Assembly (NCBI GenBank): GCA_011049545.1
Contig: DRHQ01000017.1
Location: forward strand, 1-64,000
DNA: 64,000 bases
Reading direction: 5' to 3'
From: Candidatus Aminicenantota bacterium
GTDB taxonomy: Bacteria; Acidobacteriota; Aminicenantia; Aminicenantales; Aminicenantaceae
Position 1 is the stretch's first letter, and each line of letters opens with the position of its first letter. Of this stretch, positions 44,155 through 53,359 are shown piece by piece. The position numbers and the translations under genes are program-made. Under the pieces are notes generated by a model that had not been told where the DNA came from, ran no database searches, and saw nothing but the letters and a program-made list of their open reading frames with translations.

Positions 44155-44721
44155 ATGAGCGGGCTAAAAGACAAGAAAAAACAAAGAAAAGAATTTGAAG
44201 AGATAGCTTTGGTACATATTGATTCATTATATCGAACAGCTTTATATATGACTAAAGATGAACAAGAGGCTGAAGATTTAACTCAAGAAACTTATCTTAA
44301 GGCTTATCGTTTTTTTGCTAATTTTGAGCCAAGAACAAATTGTAAAGCATGGTTATTTAAAATACTGCAAAATAATCATTTAAATAGATGCCGAAATAAA
44401 AGTAAAGTTTCTTTTTTAGAAGAATTTAATGAAATTAACCCGTATTGTTTTCAATTGATCCAAGAAGAGGAGAGTAATCCTGAGAAGAATTTTTTTAAAA
44501 ATTTATCGAGTAAACATATCAGACGAGCTATAGAAGATTTGCCTGAAGAGTGGAGATTGACTGTAATTTTGGCTGATATAGAAGATTATTCTTATAAAGA
44601 AATAGCAGAAGTAACTAAATTTCCTATAGGAACTGTGATGTCAAAACTGCATAGAGGGAGGAATTTGTTACGAAAGAAACTTCTGAAGTATGTTAAGGAA
44701 GAAAAATTGATAAAGGAGTAA
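44155..44721 (+). CDS. ECF-type RNA polymerase sigma factor
   Basis: 188 residues. Region 2: LVHIDSLYRTALYMTKDEQEAEDLTQETYLKAYRFFANFEPRTNCKAWLFKILQNN. Region 4: IRRAIEDLPEEWRLTVILADIEDYSYKEIAEVTKFPIGTVMSKLHRGRNLLRKKL. These define group 4 (RpoE/SigE-like) sigma factors. It is followed 4 bp later by a zinc-finger anti-sigma gene, the normal partner pair. The signal is unknown; neighbours suggest envelope or efflux functions. AAGGAATAT precedes the ATG. Confidence 0.92.
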   Translation: MSGLKDKKKQRKEFEEIALVHIDSLYRTALYMTKDEQEAEDLTQETYLKAYRFFANFEPRTNCKAWLFKILQNNHLNRCRNKSKVSFLEEFNEINPYCFQLIQEEESNPEKNFFKNLSSKHIRRAIEDLPEEWRLTVILADIEDYSYKEIAEVTKFPIGTVMSKLHRGRNLLRKKLLKYVKEEKLIKE

Positions 44722-44725
44722 GGAG

Positions 44726-45517
44726 ATGGACCATCTGGAAGCAACAAAACATATTTATACCTTTTTAGATGATGAATTGTCTCAAAAAAAAGGATTAGCC
44801 CTAAAGAAGCATATAGACTCTTGCTCTGATTGTCAGCAGAGAATAGCAACTGAGAATAAGTTGCGATCTGTCCTCAAGGAGAACCTTCTCAAGCAAAAAA
44901 CTCCTTTTTACGTAAAAGAGGAGATAAAGAACGAAATGGAGAAAATTGATAGAGAAAGCGTTATCCGAGAAAAATATAGAATTCCTTCTCAGCTAAGACC
45001 TATATTTGTTTCTATGTTAGGAGGGCTCATATTTTTAGGAGTCATCTCTGGGATTTTCTTTTATAAATGGCAAGAGGCTACAAGGGAGTCAACAATTTTT
45101 CCACGATTAGCAGCCAAACATATTGTCTTTGCTTCTCAAGAGAATCTCGTTGATATTTCAAGCAGTGATATGGAAGAACTCGTTACTTGGTTTAAAGGAA
45201 AGGTGGACTTTCCTTTTTCAGTGCCTTTTTATTCTGAGGAGCTAGACCTTTTAGGAGGAAGACTTTCTGAATTACATCAGAAGGGGGCTGTTCATTTATT
45301 TTATCAATGGGGGGATTGTCAATTTTCCTTCTTTACTTTTGAGTGTGCGACGAAAAACTTTCCTGGGGCTCATAGGAAAGAATATAATGGGAAAGAATAT
45401 TATATCGCTAAATATAATGATCAGTTTATTATTCTTTGGATGAGCAATGGTCTAGGTTATGCTCTTGTGTGTGATGATGAGGAAGAACTTTTTGAGATTG
45501 CCTCTCAGATATTATAA
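44726..45517 (+). CDS. Membrane anti-sigma factor with zinc finger
   Basis: 263 residues. The N-terminal ZAS domain has H-x3-C-x2-C (KKHIDSCSDCQQR) that binds zinc and holds the sigma factor. One membrane helix (about 92-113, VSMLGGLIFLGVISGIFFY) is followed by an extracytoplasmic domain ending in FIILWMSNGLGYALVCDDEEELFEIASQIL. It is a close paralogue of the protein at 51732 (over half of residues the same, with identical zinc motif). Pairs with the ECF sigma factor encoded before it. Confidence 0.85.
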   Translation: MDHLEATKHIYTFLDDELSQKKGLALKKHIDSCSDCQQRIATENKLRSVLKENLLKQKTPFYVKEEIKNEMEKIDRESVIREKYRIPSQLRPIFVSMLGGLIFLGVISGIFFYKWQEATRESTIFPRLAAKHIVFASQENLVDISSSDMEELVTWFKGKVDFPFSVPFYSEELDLLGGRLSELHQKGAVHLFYQWGDCQFSFFTFECATKNFPGAHRKEYNGKEYYIAKYNDQFIILWMSNGLGYALVCDDEEELFEIASQIL

Positions 45518-45610
45518 TCTGAATTTTTCATAAAAACTGTCGACACCCCATTTTTTTTTCGAAGATACTAGCTTTTTACTTTAACTTTTCTCCGTAAATA
45601 ATCCAGGTTA
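45515..45610. repeat. Internally deleted MITE-like derivative
   Basis: Left end TAATCTGAATTTTTCATAAA resembles TAACCTGATTTATTCATAAA; GTCGACACC follows as GCCGACACC does in the full copies; the right end CCGTAAATAATCCAGGTTA matches the full element with one change. The middle of about 215 bp is missing. The left end includes the stop codon of the anti-sigma gene. Confidence 0.6.
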
Positions 45611-45745
45611 GAAAATTTAAGAATTTTTTATTATTGGGAATAATTCCACGCTTACTTTTGTTGTATATAGTGAATTCTAAAATGACGGATTTACAATTTT
45701 ATTAGCGTAAAGGCAAATTACCTCACTAATTGGAGGCACTTACAA

Positions 45746-48700
45746 ATGATTAAGACTGCAATCAAGAGCCCCTACATTATCATCGTTGTGGCCCTAGCGA
45801 TTATTGTCTTGGGGATCACTTCCTACCAGAAGATTCCAGTGGACCTCCTTCCCATCTTTAAAACACCTGCAGTTCAGATTATAACCTTTTACCCGGGTAT
45901 GCCGCCGGAGGTGATGGAGCGAGACATCATGAGCCGCCTGGAAAGATGGACAGGTCAATCAGTAGGTATCGAACATCAGGAGGGCAAAGCAATGCTTGGG
46001 GTGTGTATTGTCAAGGACTTCTTCCGCGAGGGGATCAGTCTGGATACGGCTATGAGCCAGGTCACGTCCTACGCGGTTAGCGACATGTTTTACCTGCCAC
46101 CGGGCACAATCCCACCCATGGTTATGCCTTTCGATCCCATCGCTACAGTGCCGCTCTGTCTTGTAAGTGTATCCAGTCCCGGGATGAATGAGAAAGAGCT
46201 TTACGACATCGCTTACTTCGAGCTTCGAAATCGTCTGCAGTCCATCCAGGGAGTTATCGCTCCCGCGGTGTACGGCGGGAAGCTCCGGCGGATTTTGGCC
46301 TATGTTGACCGCGCCAAGCTCGAGGCGCGCGGACTTTCTCCCATGGATGTTGTCAATGCCCTTAAAAGACAGAATGTCTTCATTCCTGCGGGAAGTATCA
46401 AAGCCGGTGACATCGATTACCAGATCTTCGCCAATGCCATGCCGCCACGAGTGGAGCAGCTCAACGATATTCCCATTGCTATCCGCCATGGCTCTCCTGT
46501 ACTGCTGCGAGACGTTGCGCGTGTCAGGGACAGCAGTCAGATTCAAACGAATATCGTTCGCATCAATGGACGAAGACAAGTCTACATCCCTATTTACCGT
46601 CAGCCAGGCGCAAATACTATTCAAATTGTCGATGCTATCAAGCGCAACCTCAGCCGGATCCTACAACGGCTTCGCGAGATGGATCCCAGAGCAAAGGACC
46701 TGGCACTCGAGGTAGTGCTAGATCAATCGGTATACGTCCGCAATTCGATAAAAGGGCTTGAAATCGCAGGAGCATTGGGAGCAATCCTAGCAGCCCTTGT
46801 CGTATTCCTCTTCCTTGGTAATATCCGGTATACTGTGATTATCGTCCTGGCAATCCCACTTTCTATCCTTGTAGCTATCATTGGACTTTTTTTCAGTGGG
46901 AATACAATTAATGCGCTCACACTGGGAGGTCTTGCCCTTGCTATTGGCATCTTGGTGGACCAGTCCATTGTCGTGCTCGAAAATATTGGACGTCACTGCC
47001 GCATGGGGAAGCCAGCTCCTCAGGCTGCCTATGATGGTGCGAAAGAAGTTGCACTTCCTATATTTGTCTCGACCCTTACCTTAGTCATTGTCTTCTTCCC
47101 AATTGTTTTTCTCTCCGGCATGGCAAGGTTTTTATTCACTCCGCTCGCCATAGCAGCGACCTTTGCTATCATAGCCTCCTACCTTATTTCTATCACTCTT
47201 ATCCCGGCTTACTGTGCGCGCTACCTGAAGCTGGAGAAGAAAGTGGATAAGGATGCGTCCAATGAGGAAGGAGAAGGGGATACCTACCATGACCTAGATA
47301 AGGACAAAGGCGGAAATAAACCTGGAGATTCCTGCCCAACCGAAGAAAGGAAGATATCGAGCCGTTACACCGCCCTCGTAGAGAAGGCACTTAGTAAACC
47401 ATACATTGTCCTTGTGCTTGGCGGAGCAGCTGTGCTGCTGGTCCTATCCTTATTTCTCCTCAGTCGTACCGGGACCGAGCTTTTTCCTCAGGTCGATGCG
47501 GGTCAGTTCCAAATATTCGTCCGTCTTCCGTCTGGCAGCCGCATTGAAAAGACCGAAATCACCATTGCAGAAATCGAGAAATTGCTTATTGAGGAAATGG
47601 GAGAGCCTGACCCTGAATACCCCAAAGTCGAGCGTCAGCCGGATTCGAACCTCAGGATACTTATTTCTAACATGGGGGTTCTAATGGATTGGCCCGCCGC
47701 TTATACACCCAATACAGGGCCCATGGATGCATTCATATTGGTTCAGCTTAAGAACAAAAGTGGAATGCCGGATACTTTCGAATATGTTTCCCGAATTCGA
47801 GAGAAACTTCGTGACCGCTTTCCAGGCGTGGAGTTCTCCTTTGATACGGGAGGCATGTTGACGGCTGCACTCAACATGGGGGAACCTGCGCCCATACATA
47901 TCCAGGTTGCAGGAAGTAAGCTTCAAATTTCCCACCGCATCGCCAGTATCGTTGCGCGTGAAATGTCGAAAGTACAGGGTGTGACAGATGTCCGCATTGC
48001 ACAACGGCTCGACTACCCAATCATCCAACTGGAGATCGACAGGATAAAAGCCGCCTATGCTGGAATAAATGCTGAGGAAATCATGAAGAACCTGGTTACC
48101 ACTACCAATTCCAGCATTAACTTCGATCCAGCCTTTTGGATTGATGAGAAGACTGGCAACCATTACTTCATTGGTGCCCAGTACGCCGAGTCAGACTTGA
48201 ACTCGCTGGAAACGCTGAAAAATATCCCTGTTACTGGTTCCGACAGCAAAGCCCCTGTTCCGCTTCGTACCCTTGTCCAGATGACCCGTAAAACCGGACC
48301 TACAGTAATCAACCATAGGAATATCACTCGTGTGATGGATATCTATGCATCGGTTCTTCCTGAGTACAAAGTTGGCTCTGTGGTTGCGCGGTTAGAGGAC
48401 CGTCTCCAGAAATCCGAGGAACTCAGGCCAATCCCCAGGGTTTCTGACAGAGGTGTTTATTTCGAGGTTACAGGATCAGAGTTCGCCGGAAAAGGCTACT
48501 CCTACAATATGAGGGGTGAGGTAGAGATCATGAGGAATTCATTCAGACAGTTCGCATTCGGACTAGTGATCGCTGTCATCCTCATTTACCTGGTGATGGT
48601 GGCACAGTTCCGGTCCTTTGTGGAACCTTTCATCATCTTACTGACAGTACCCCTTGGTTTCATTGGAGTGGGATTATTACTGTTTTTAAGCGGAACAGCC

Positions 48701-49069
48701 CTGAACATCCAATCGTTTATGGGAATCATCATGATGATCGGCATTGTCGTTGAATATAGCATCGTCCTCGTCGATTTTGCCAATCGGCGGGTCGAGGAAG
48801 GTGTAGACATCCGGAGGGCGATTCTCGATGCCACCCAGGTGCGGCTGCGTCCGATCCTGATGACATCGATGACGACCTTTCTGGCCATTCTGCCCATGGC
48901 TTTTGGTTTCGGTGGAGGAGAGGCCAATGTGCCGCTTGCCAGGGCCATTATCGGTGGCGTTCTTGGCGCTACTGTCCTGAGCCTGTTTGTGGTGCCATGT
49001 ATCTATATCATCTTAAAGCGTCCCTCCCGTGCTAGAGGTCCTGCGATAGATATTGCAACAAGAGCGTAA
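45746..49069 (+). CDS. RND efflux permease (HAE1/AcrB-like)
   Basis: 1107 residues, a complete inner-membrane RND pump. It starts MIKTAIKSPYIIIVVALAII and has PVDLLPIFKTPAVQIITFYPGM, two large periplasmic loops and twelve membrane helices. In helix 4 the relay reads GILVDQSIVVLENI: D405 is kept but the second Asp of AcrB is Gln406. In helix 10 the AcrB Lys is Glu1003 (GIVVEYSIVLVDFANRR), nearer to CusA. The loop after helix 6 has an extra acidic insert (VDKDASNEEGEGD...). Substrate cannot be fixed; drug, bile or metal efflux are possible. G+C is visibly higher than in the flanking genes, suggesting transfer. Adaptor and outer-membrane genes follow. Confidence 0.92.
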   Translation: MIKTAIKSPYIIIVVALAIIVLGITSYQKIPVDLLPIFKTPAVQIITFYPGMPPEVMERDIMSRLERWTGQSVGIEHQEGKAMLGVCIVKDFFREGISLDTAMSQVTSYAVSDMFYLPPGTIPPMVMPFDPIATVPLCLVSVSSPGMNEKELYDIAYFELRNRLQSIQGVIAPAVYGGKLRRILAYVDRAKLEARGLSPMDVVNALKRQNVFIPAGSIKAGDIDYQIFANAMPPRVEQLNDIPIAIRHGSPVLLRDVARVRDSSQIQTNIVRINGRRQVYIPIYRQPGANTIQIVDAIKRNLSRILQRLREMDPRAKDLALEVVLDQSVYVRNSIKGLEIAGALGAILAALVVFLFLGNIRYTVIIVLAIPLSILVAIIGLFFSGNTINALTLGGLALAIGILVDQSIVVLENIGRHCRMGKPAPQAAYDGAKEVALPIFVSTLTLVIVFFPIVFLSGMARFLFTPLAIAATFAIIASYLISITLIPAYCARYLKLEKKVDKDASNEEGEGDTYHDLDKDKGGNKPGDSCPTEERKISSRYTALVEKALSKPYIVLVLGGAAVLLVLSLFLLSRTGTELFPQVDAGQFQIFVRLPSGSRIEKTEITIAEIEKLLIEEMGEPDPEYPKVERQPDSNLRILISNMGVLMDWPAAYTPNTGPMDAFILVQLKNKSGMPDTFEYVSRIREKLRDRFPGVEFSFDTGGMLTAALNMGEPAPIHIQVAGSKLQISHRIASIVAREMSKVQGVTDVRIAQRLDYPIIQLEIDRIKAAYAGINAEEIMKNLVTTTNSSINFDPAFWIDEKTGNHYFIGAQYAESDLNSLETLKNIPVTGSDSKAPVPLRTLVQMTRKTGPTVINHRNITRVMDIYASVLPEYKVGSVVARLEDRLQKSEELRPIPRVSDRGVYFEVTGSEFAGKGYSYNMRGEVEIMRNSFRQFAFGLVIAVILIYLVMVAQFRSFVEPFIILLTVPLGFIGVGLLLFLSGTALNIQSFMGIIMMIGIVVEYSIVLVDFANRRVEEGVDIRRAILDATQVRLRPILMTSMTTFLAILPMAFGFGGGEANVPLARAIIGGVLGATVLSLFVVPCIYIILKRPSRARGPAIDIATRA

Positions 49070-49096
49070 TAAGAAAAAACTTATAGGAGAGAGTAG

Positions 49097-50230
49097 ATGA
49101 ATAAAATGGTCGCATCAAAGATCGTAATCACACTCCTGGTAACGTTAAGCTGTGTGTATTTTTCAGCTTGTCGGAAGGCCGATAGCACACAGGAAACGGG
49201 GATACATGCAGATGAAGGTCTGCCGACCGTTGTCATAGTGAATCCTGCCCGAGATGAAGTGAAACAGAGTCTGATGCTTTCTGGAAGTCTAGAGCCTTAC
49301 GAAAAAGCGGCCCTCTACGCCAAAGTCACTGGATTTCTAGAAAAAGTCTATGTGGACATAGGCGATGTGATCAAGAGAGGAGATATGTTGGCCCGGCTGA
49401 CAGTGCCTGAGGCACTGTCAGAACTAAAGCGTGCGGAGGCGGAAGTTGTCAAGGCCAAAGCCAATGCCGGACTAGCTGTCATCACCTATAGGCGCCTTGC
49501 AGATCTTCAGACTTTGGAACCCGGAGCCATCACTCAACAAGACGTGGATCTCGCATCTGCACAGCTTGGGATAGCACGTGCCGAGGTGCAAGTCTCCGAA
49601 GCTACGGTTACAAGGTTTCGAACCTTATTGTCTTATACGACGATCCGTGCACCCTTTGCTGGCACAGTAAAAAGAAGGTTTGCGGACACCGGCATGTTGA
49701 TTACAGCAGGTGCCACGAACAGCGAACCTATCGTCGAAGTTGTACGCACAGATAAACTTCGATTGGTCATATATATTCCTGAATCGTTGGCACCTTATGT
49801 TCGGCGGGGCCAGAAAGTTCTGTTCACCCTTGATGCGTTCCCCGGGGAATCTTTTGAGAGAACTGTCTCTCGGATTGCAGGAGCTCTTATGGAGGATACA
49901 AGGAATATGCGGGTGGAGATCGACATCGATAATGCATCAGGTAAATTTCTTCCAGGAATGTACGCGACCGTTCATCTCGCTTTCAAGGACATCTCCGATG
50001 CACTAACGATCCCAGCAACCGCTGTGCAAGTTAAGGAGGGCAAGACATGTATCTGTACCGTCGAGGATGGAGGCATTCACTGGATTCCAGTGACGATCTT
50101 GCAGGACGATGGCGCAGAGGTTGTAGTGGCGGGCGAACTGAGGCCAGGAGCAGCAGTAGTTGTGGCGGGGCCAACGCTTCTCGAAGAGGGCCAGAAGGTC
50201 CAAATGAGAAAGGAAGGAGCAATAAAGTGA
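49097..50230 (+). CDS. RND efflux periplasmic adaptor (membrane-fusion protein)
   Basis: 377 residues with a lipoprotein signal (LSCVYFSAC, C25). SGSLEPYEKAALYAKVTGFLEKVYVDIGDVIKRGDMLARL is the lipoyl/barrel-sandwich domain, followed by a helical hairpin (about 105-165), beta-barrel (IRAPFAGTVKRRFADTGMLI, LRLVIYIPESLAPYVRRGQKV) and a membrane-proximal domain. It links the permease to the outer-membrane channel. It begins 27 bp after the permease and its TGA overlaps the ATG of the channel gene. Higher G+C than surrounding native genes, like its partners. Confidence 0.9.
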   Translation: MNKMVASKIVITLLVTLSCVYFSACRKADSTQETGIHADEGLPTVVIVNPARDEVKQSLMLSGSLEPYEKAALYAKVTGFLEKVYVDIGDVIKRGDMLARLTVPEALSELKRAEAEVVKAKANAGLAVITYRRLADLQTLEPGAITQQDVDLASAQLGIARAEVQVSEATVTRFRTLLSYTTIRAPFAGTVKRRFADTGMLITAGATNSEPIVEVVRTDKLRLVIYIPESLAPYVRRGQKVLFTLDAFPGESFERTVSRIAGALMEDTRNMRVEIDIDNASGKFLPGMYATVHLAFKDISDALTIPATAVQVKEGKTCICTVEDGGIHWIPVTILQDDGAEVVVAGELRPGAAVVVAGPTLLEEGQKVQMRKEGAIK

Positions 50231-51702
50231 TGTGGAATCCACTGAAGATACTTTCTATATATCCTCTAGTGTGTTATTGCCGGATAGGGCTTCTGGGATT
50301 TGTGCTCTGCGTAAGTGGCTGTTCAACTTATCAGCATAGGTACCCAGTAGTACCTGATATCTTGAAATCACCCTATGAACAGAAGGGGGAACTGCCTTCC
50401 GATCTAAAAGACGTGGCCATCGAGGTGCATAAGAGTGATCATAATGAAAACAAGGCAGAGGTGAAAACGATTCAGCGAATCAGTCTCGCCAATGCACTGG
50501 ACCGGGCTCTTGCAGAAAATGTGGATATAGGTCTTGCCCGGGCTGAAGAACAGATTGCGCAAACAAAAGATCAGGTCTCTAAAGGAGTCCTGTTGCCGGT
50601 TTTGGAATTCAGCGGAGGAGCCGCACGAACCGATGGCCGGGTCCAGGGAAGTTTTGGCGAACTTCGTGATGTGGAATTTAACACTTATAATCCACAGGTC
50701 GCCATGGGCTACCATATAAACCTCGGATCGCAGATTCATAAAGCGCTGGCTACACGGCGCGATCTGGACTTCGCTGTTCTCCAAACGCTGCACACCGAGC
50801 AGCGCCTTCTACTCCGTGTTATCGAACTTTATCAGAATCTAGCCCTGTCAAGAATAGGCATAAAGATTGCCGAACAGCTTGTTGCCGACAGTGAGCAGTT
50901 TGTACGCATCGCTTCAACAAGAACGGCCTTAGGTGTTGGCTTGGGCTCAGAGGTGGCTCGTGCAAAAGCAAAGCTTGCTTCAGATCGCCAGCAATTAGTG
51001 CAGGCGCGAAACATATGGGAAACCTCCAGTGTACGGCTGGCAGTAGTCCTCCGGCTAAATCCCCGTGTGCTTCTTGAACCCACTGATGAGAAGTTGGTGC
51101 CCATAAATCTCATCCCATCACCTGAAACTTGGAAAGTAGAAGAGAATGTCAGAGTGCGTCCCGATATAAAAGCCGCTGTTCGGCGTACGATGGCTGCATC
51201 TCACCAGGTGTCTGCTGCATGGTGGGATTTGCTTGGTCCTGAACTCACTGCCGAGGTGCGGCAGATCTACATAGGCGATCGCTTGAGTAGCGGTTTTAAT
51301 GACCGGACAGATTCCAGGCTCTTACTTTCCTGGACATTCTCTTTTGACAAAATCGGTCGGATAAATCAACGTAAGGCCGAAGAAGCTTTGGCCCGGCTTA
51401 ATTTGATGAAAATAGAAGACAAAGCGTTTGGTGAGGTGCAGATTGCAAGGCAAGAAATTCATGCGGCTATGGAACGGATACGACTGGCTAAAGATGGACT
51501 CGAAGCAGCACAATCCAACCATCACATCAGCTTGGCTCGGTTTCAGGCTGGTATGGCCATCGTACTTGAGGTGCTCGATGCAGAGGATGCACGTGCCCAG
51601 GCACAGCTGGACATCGCTCTCTCCATTGTCGCCTTCAATCTGGCACAAGTGAGGCTCCTGACTGCTGCAGGGATCATCCATCGGGATCTTTTTGGCAGGT
51701 AG
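50230..51702 (+). CDS. TolC/OprM-type outer-membrane efflux lipoprotein
   Basis: 490 residues. Start at the ATG sharing bases with the adaptor's TGA (TGATG); a longer in-frame opening from 50047 lies inside the adaptor gene and lacks a signal. The signal ends in VLCVSGC (C31), a lipobox. Two repeats of long helices (ALDRALAENVDIGLARAEEQIAQTKDQV; GSEVARAKAKLASDRQQLVQARN; FGEVQIARQEIHAAMERIRLAKDGLEAAQSNHHISLARFQAGMAIVLEVLDAEDARAQAQLD) match the outer membrane efflux protein family. Completes the tripartite pump. Confidence 0.88.
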   Translation: MWNPLKILSIYPLVCYCRIGLLGFVLCVSGCSTYQHRYPVVPDILKSPYEQKGELPSDLKDVAIEVHKSDHNENKAEVKTIQRISLANALDRALAENVDIGLARAEEQIAQTKDQVSKGVLLPVLEFSGGAARTDGRVQGSFGELRDVEFNTYNPQVAMGYHINLGSQIHKALATRRDLDFAVLQTLHTEQRLLLRVIELYQNLALSRIGIKIAEQLVADSEQFVRIASTRTALGVGLGSEVARAKAKLASDRQQLVQARNIWETSSVRLAVVLRLNPRVLLEPTDEKLVPINLIPSPETWKVEENVRVRPDIKAAVRRTMAASHQVSAAWWDLLGPELTAEVRQIYIGDRLSSGFNDRTDSRLLLSWTFSFDKIGRINQRKAEEALARLNLMKIEDKAFGEVQIARQEIHAAMERIRLAKDGLEAAQSNHHISLARFQAGMAIVLEVLDAEDARAQAQLDIALSIVAFNLAQVRLLTAAGIIHRDLFGR

Positions 51703-51731
51703 CAGTCAAGCACCCATAACAAGAAGTCAGA

Positions 51732-52526
51732 ATGGATCATCGAGTAGCAACTAAACATATTTATGCTTTTTTAGATGATGAATTGTCTCATAAGGAAAAA
51801 CTAGCCCTAAAGAAGCATATAGACTCTTGCTCTGATTGTCAGCAGAGGATAGCCTGCGAGCATAAGCTGAGATCTGTCCTTAAGGAGAGCCTTCCCGAGG
51901 ATAAAGCCCCTTTTTGTTTAAAAGAAAAGATTAGGAGCGAAATAGAGAAAATTGACAGAGAAACCGTTATTTGGATTAAATATAGAATTCCTCCTCAGCT
52001 CAGACCAATCTTTTCTTTTATGTTAGCAGGACTCATAATTTTAGGAGTCATCTCTGGTATTTTCTTTTATCAATGGCAAAGAGCTACGAGGGAGTCAACT
52101 ATTTTTTCTCTATTAGCTGCCAAACATATTGTCTTTGCTCTTCAGGAGGATCCGATTCAGATAACAAGAGGTAATGCTGGGGAACTCGTTGACTGGTTTA
52201 AAGGAAAAGTGAGCTTTCCTTTTTCGATGCCTATTTTTTTTGAGGCTCCGGATTTTTTAGGAGGAAGGCTTTCTGAGTTACATCATAAAGGAGCAGTGCA
52301 TTTGATTTATCTCTGGGGGGATTGTCGGGTTTCCTTCTTTACTTTTAAGAGTATGGCTAAAGATTTTCCTCAAGGTTATAGAAGAGAGTATAAAGGAAAG
52401 GACTGTTACATCACCAAGTATAATAATCAACTTATTATTCTTTGGAGAGGCGAAGGTAAATTAGCGCACGCTCTTGTATCTGATGATGAGGAAGAACTCT
52501 ATGAAGTAGCCTCTCAAATAATGTAG
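51732..52526 (+). CDS. Anti-sigma factor paralogue without adjacent sigma gene
   Basis: 264 residues, with the same zinc motif H-x3-C-x2-C (HIDSCSDCQQR), a membrane helix (about 92-113) and the same outer domain (LGGRLSELHHKGAVHLIYLWGDCRVSFFTF...ALVSDDEEELYEVASQIM) as the protein at 44726. No sigma factor precedes it; the efflux channel gene does. It may bind the sigma factor at 44155 or a distant one. The base composition returns to the A+T-rich native level right at this gene, which marks the edge of the efflux cassette. Confidence 0.8.
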   Translation: MDHRVATKHIYAFLDDELSHKEKLALKKHIDSCSDCQQRIACEHKLRSVLKESLPEDKAPFCLKEKIRSEIEKIDRETVIWIKYRIPPQLRPIFSFMLAGLIILGVISGIFFYQWQRATRESTIFSLLAAKHIVFALQEDPIQITRGNAGELVDWFKGKVSFPFSMPIFFEAPDFLGGRLSELHHKGAVHLIYLWGDCRVSFFTFKSMAKDFPQGYRREYKGKDCYITKYNNQLIILWRGEGKLAHALVSDDEEELYEVASQIM

Positions 52527-52574
52527 ATAGGAATAATTCTGAAACGTCATTTTTTTGGCTAAACGGCTCTCTCC

Positions 52575-53321
52575 TTAAAAAGAAATTGCTATTCCCGTAG
52601 TTAATGCCCAATCAGAAGCTTCAGTAGAGAATCCTTTTCTGATACCAAAATCAAAATCAAATCCTCCGCTTTCCCAGATAAAGCCAATCAAGCCCGAATT
52701 TTCTGGGTGTCCGTCACGCTTAAAAGAACCATTAGCCTCTGCAACCAATCGAAATCTCCCTTCAAAAGGATACTCGAGTATGATCCCCCAGATACCATGA
52801 GGAGCAAATTCTTCTCTATCGAGTTCTCCACCTAAATTAAGATGGTAAACTAAATCAGATGTTTTGCCTGAGAAGACCACAATACCTTCAATGCCTGCTT
52901 TCCTTTCACCCTCAACTGTGGAAGGAAGAAGGACCCCCAGTTCTACAGCAAAACTTGATCCTTCTTTGTTCTGAAGTAATCCCTCGCGCAATACTCCTTT
53001 TAAGAACAGGGCTGGTTCTGTCAACTCGCTATCTCGGTCTTTCCCTTCCTTGTAAACTTGGAGGTCAAACTCACCGACAATCTCCCAATTTTTCGATATT
53101 CCATAGTTAATCCTGAGACTTGGAATGAAAATCTCATTTTGCCCTTTATCGTAACTCATACTAAAGAGCCCTAATTCGATTTCCCATTCGTTTTTATCTG
53201 CCACTGCGGCATCCGTTGAAACAAAAGGTCTGTAAGCAAAACCATCAGAAACAATAAGCATAAATGAAATTATAAAAAAGGGGAAAGTGGAGAGAAAAAT
53301 GATTGATGAAATTTTTCTCAT
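52575..53321 (-). CDS. Outer-membrane beta-barrel protein of unknown role
   Basis: 248 residues from the ATG at 53321 (GAGGAGAAGGGATAAGAAT upstream); a longer frame to 53363 overlaps nothing useful. Signal peptide ends near DGFAY. Repeating strands: EWEIELGLFSMSYDKG, IFIPSLRINYGISKNWEIVGEFDLQVYKE, SSFAVELGVLLPS, DLVYHLNLGGELD, FDFDFGIRKGFSTEASDWALTTGIAISF with terminal Phe. Similar in design to small transporter-like barrels found beside cytochromes. It follows an octaheme cytochrome gene by 38 bp in the same direction. A copy of its last codons lies at 43833. Confidence 0.7.
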   Translation of the reverse strand: MRKISSIIFLSTFPFFIISFMLIVSDGFAYRPFVSTDAAVADKNEWEIELGLFSMSYDKGQNEIFIPSLRINYGISKNWEIVGEFDLQVYKEGKDRDSELTEPALFLKGVLREGLLQNKEGSSFAVELGVLLPSTVEGERKAGIEGIVVFSGKTSDLVYHLNLGGELDREEFAPHGIWGIILEYPFEGRFRLVAEANGSFKRDGHPENSGLIGFIWESGGFDFDFGIRKGFSTEASDWALTTGIAISF

Positions 53322-53359
53322 ATTCTTATCCCTTCTCCTCGTAAAATAATTTTGATGAT

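Noticed and set aside
50047-50229. Longer start for the TolC-like protein
   Set aside because: The extension lies inside the adaptor gene and has no signal peptide; the ATG at 50230 gives a proper lipoprotein signal.
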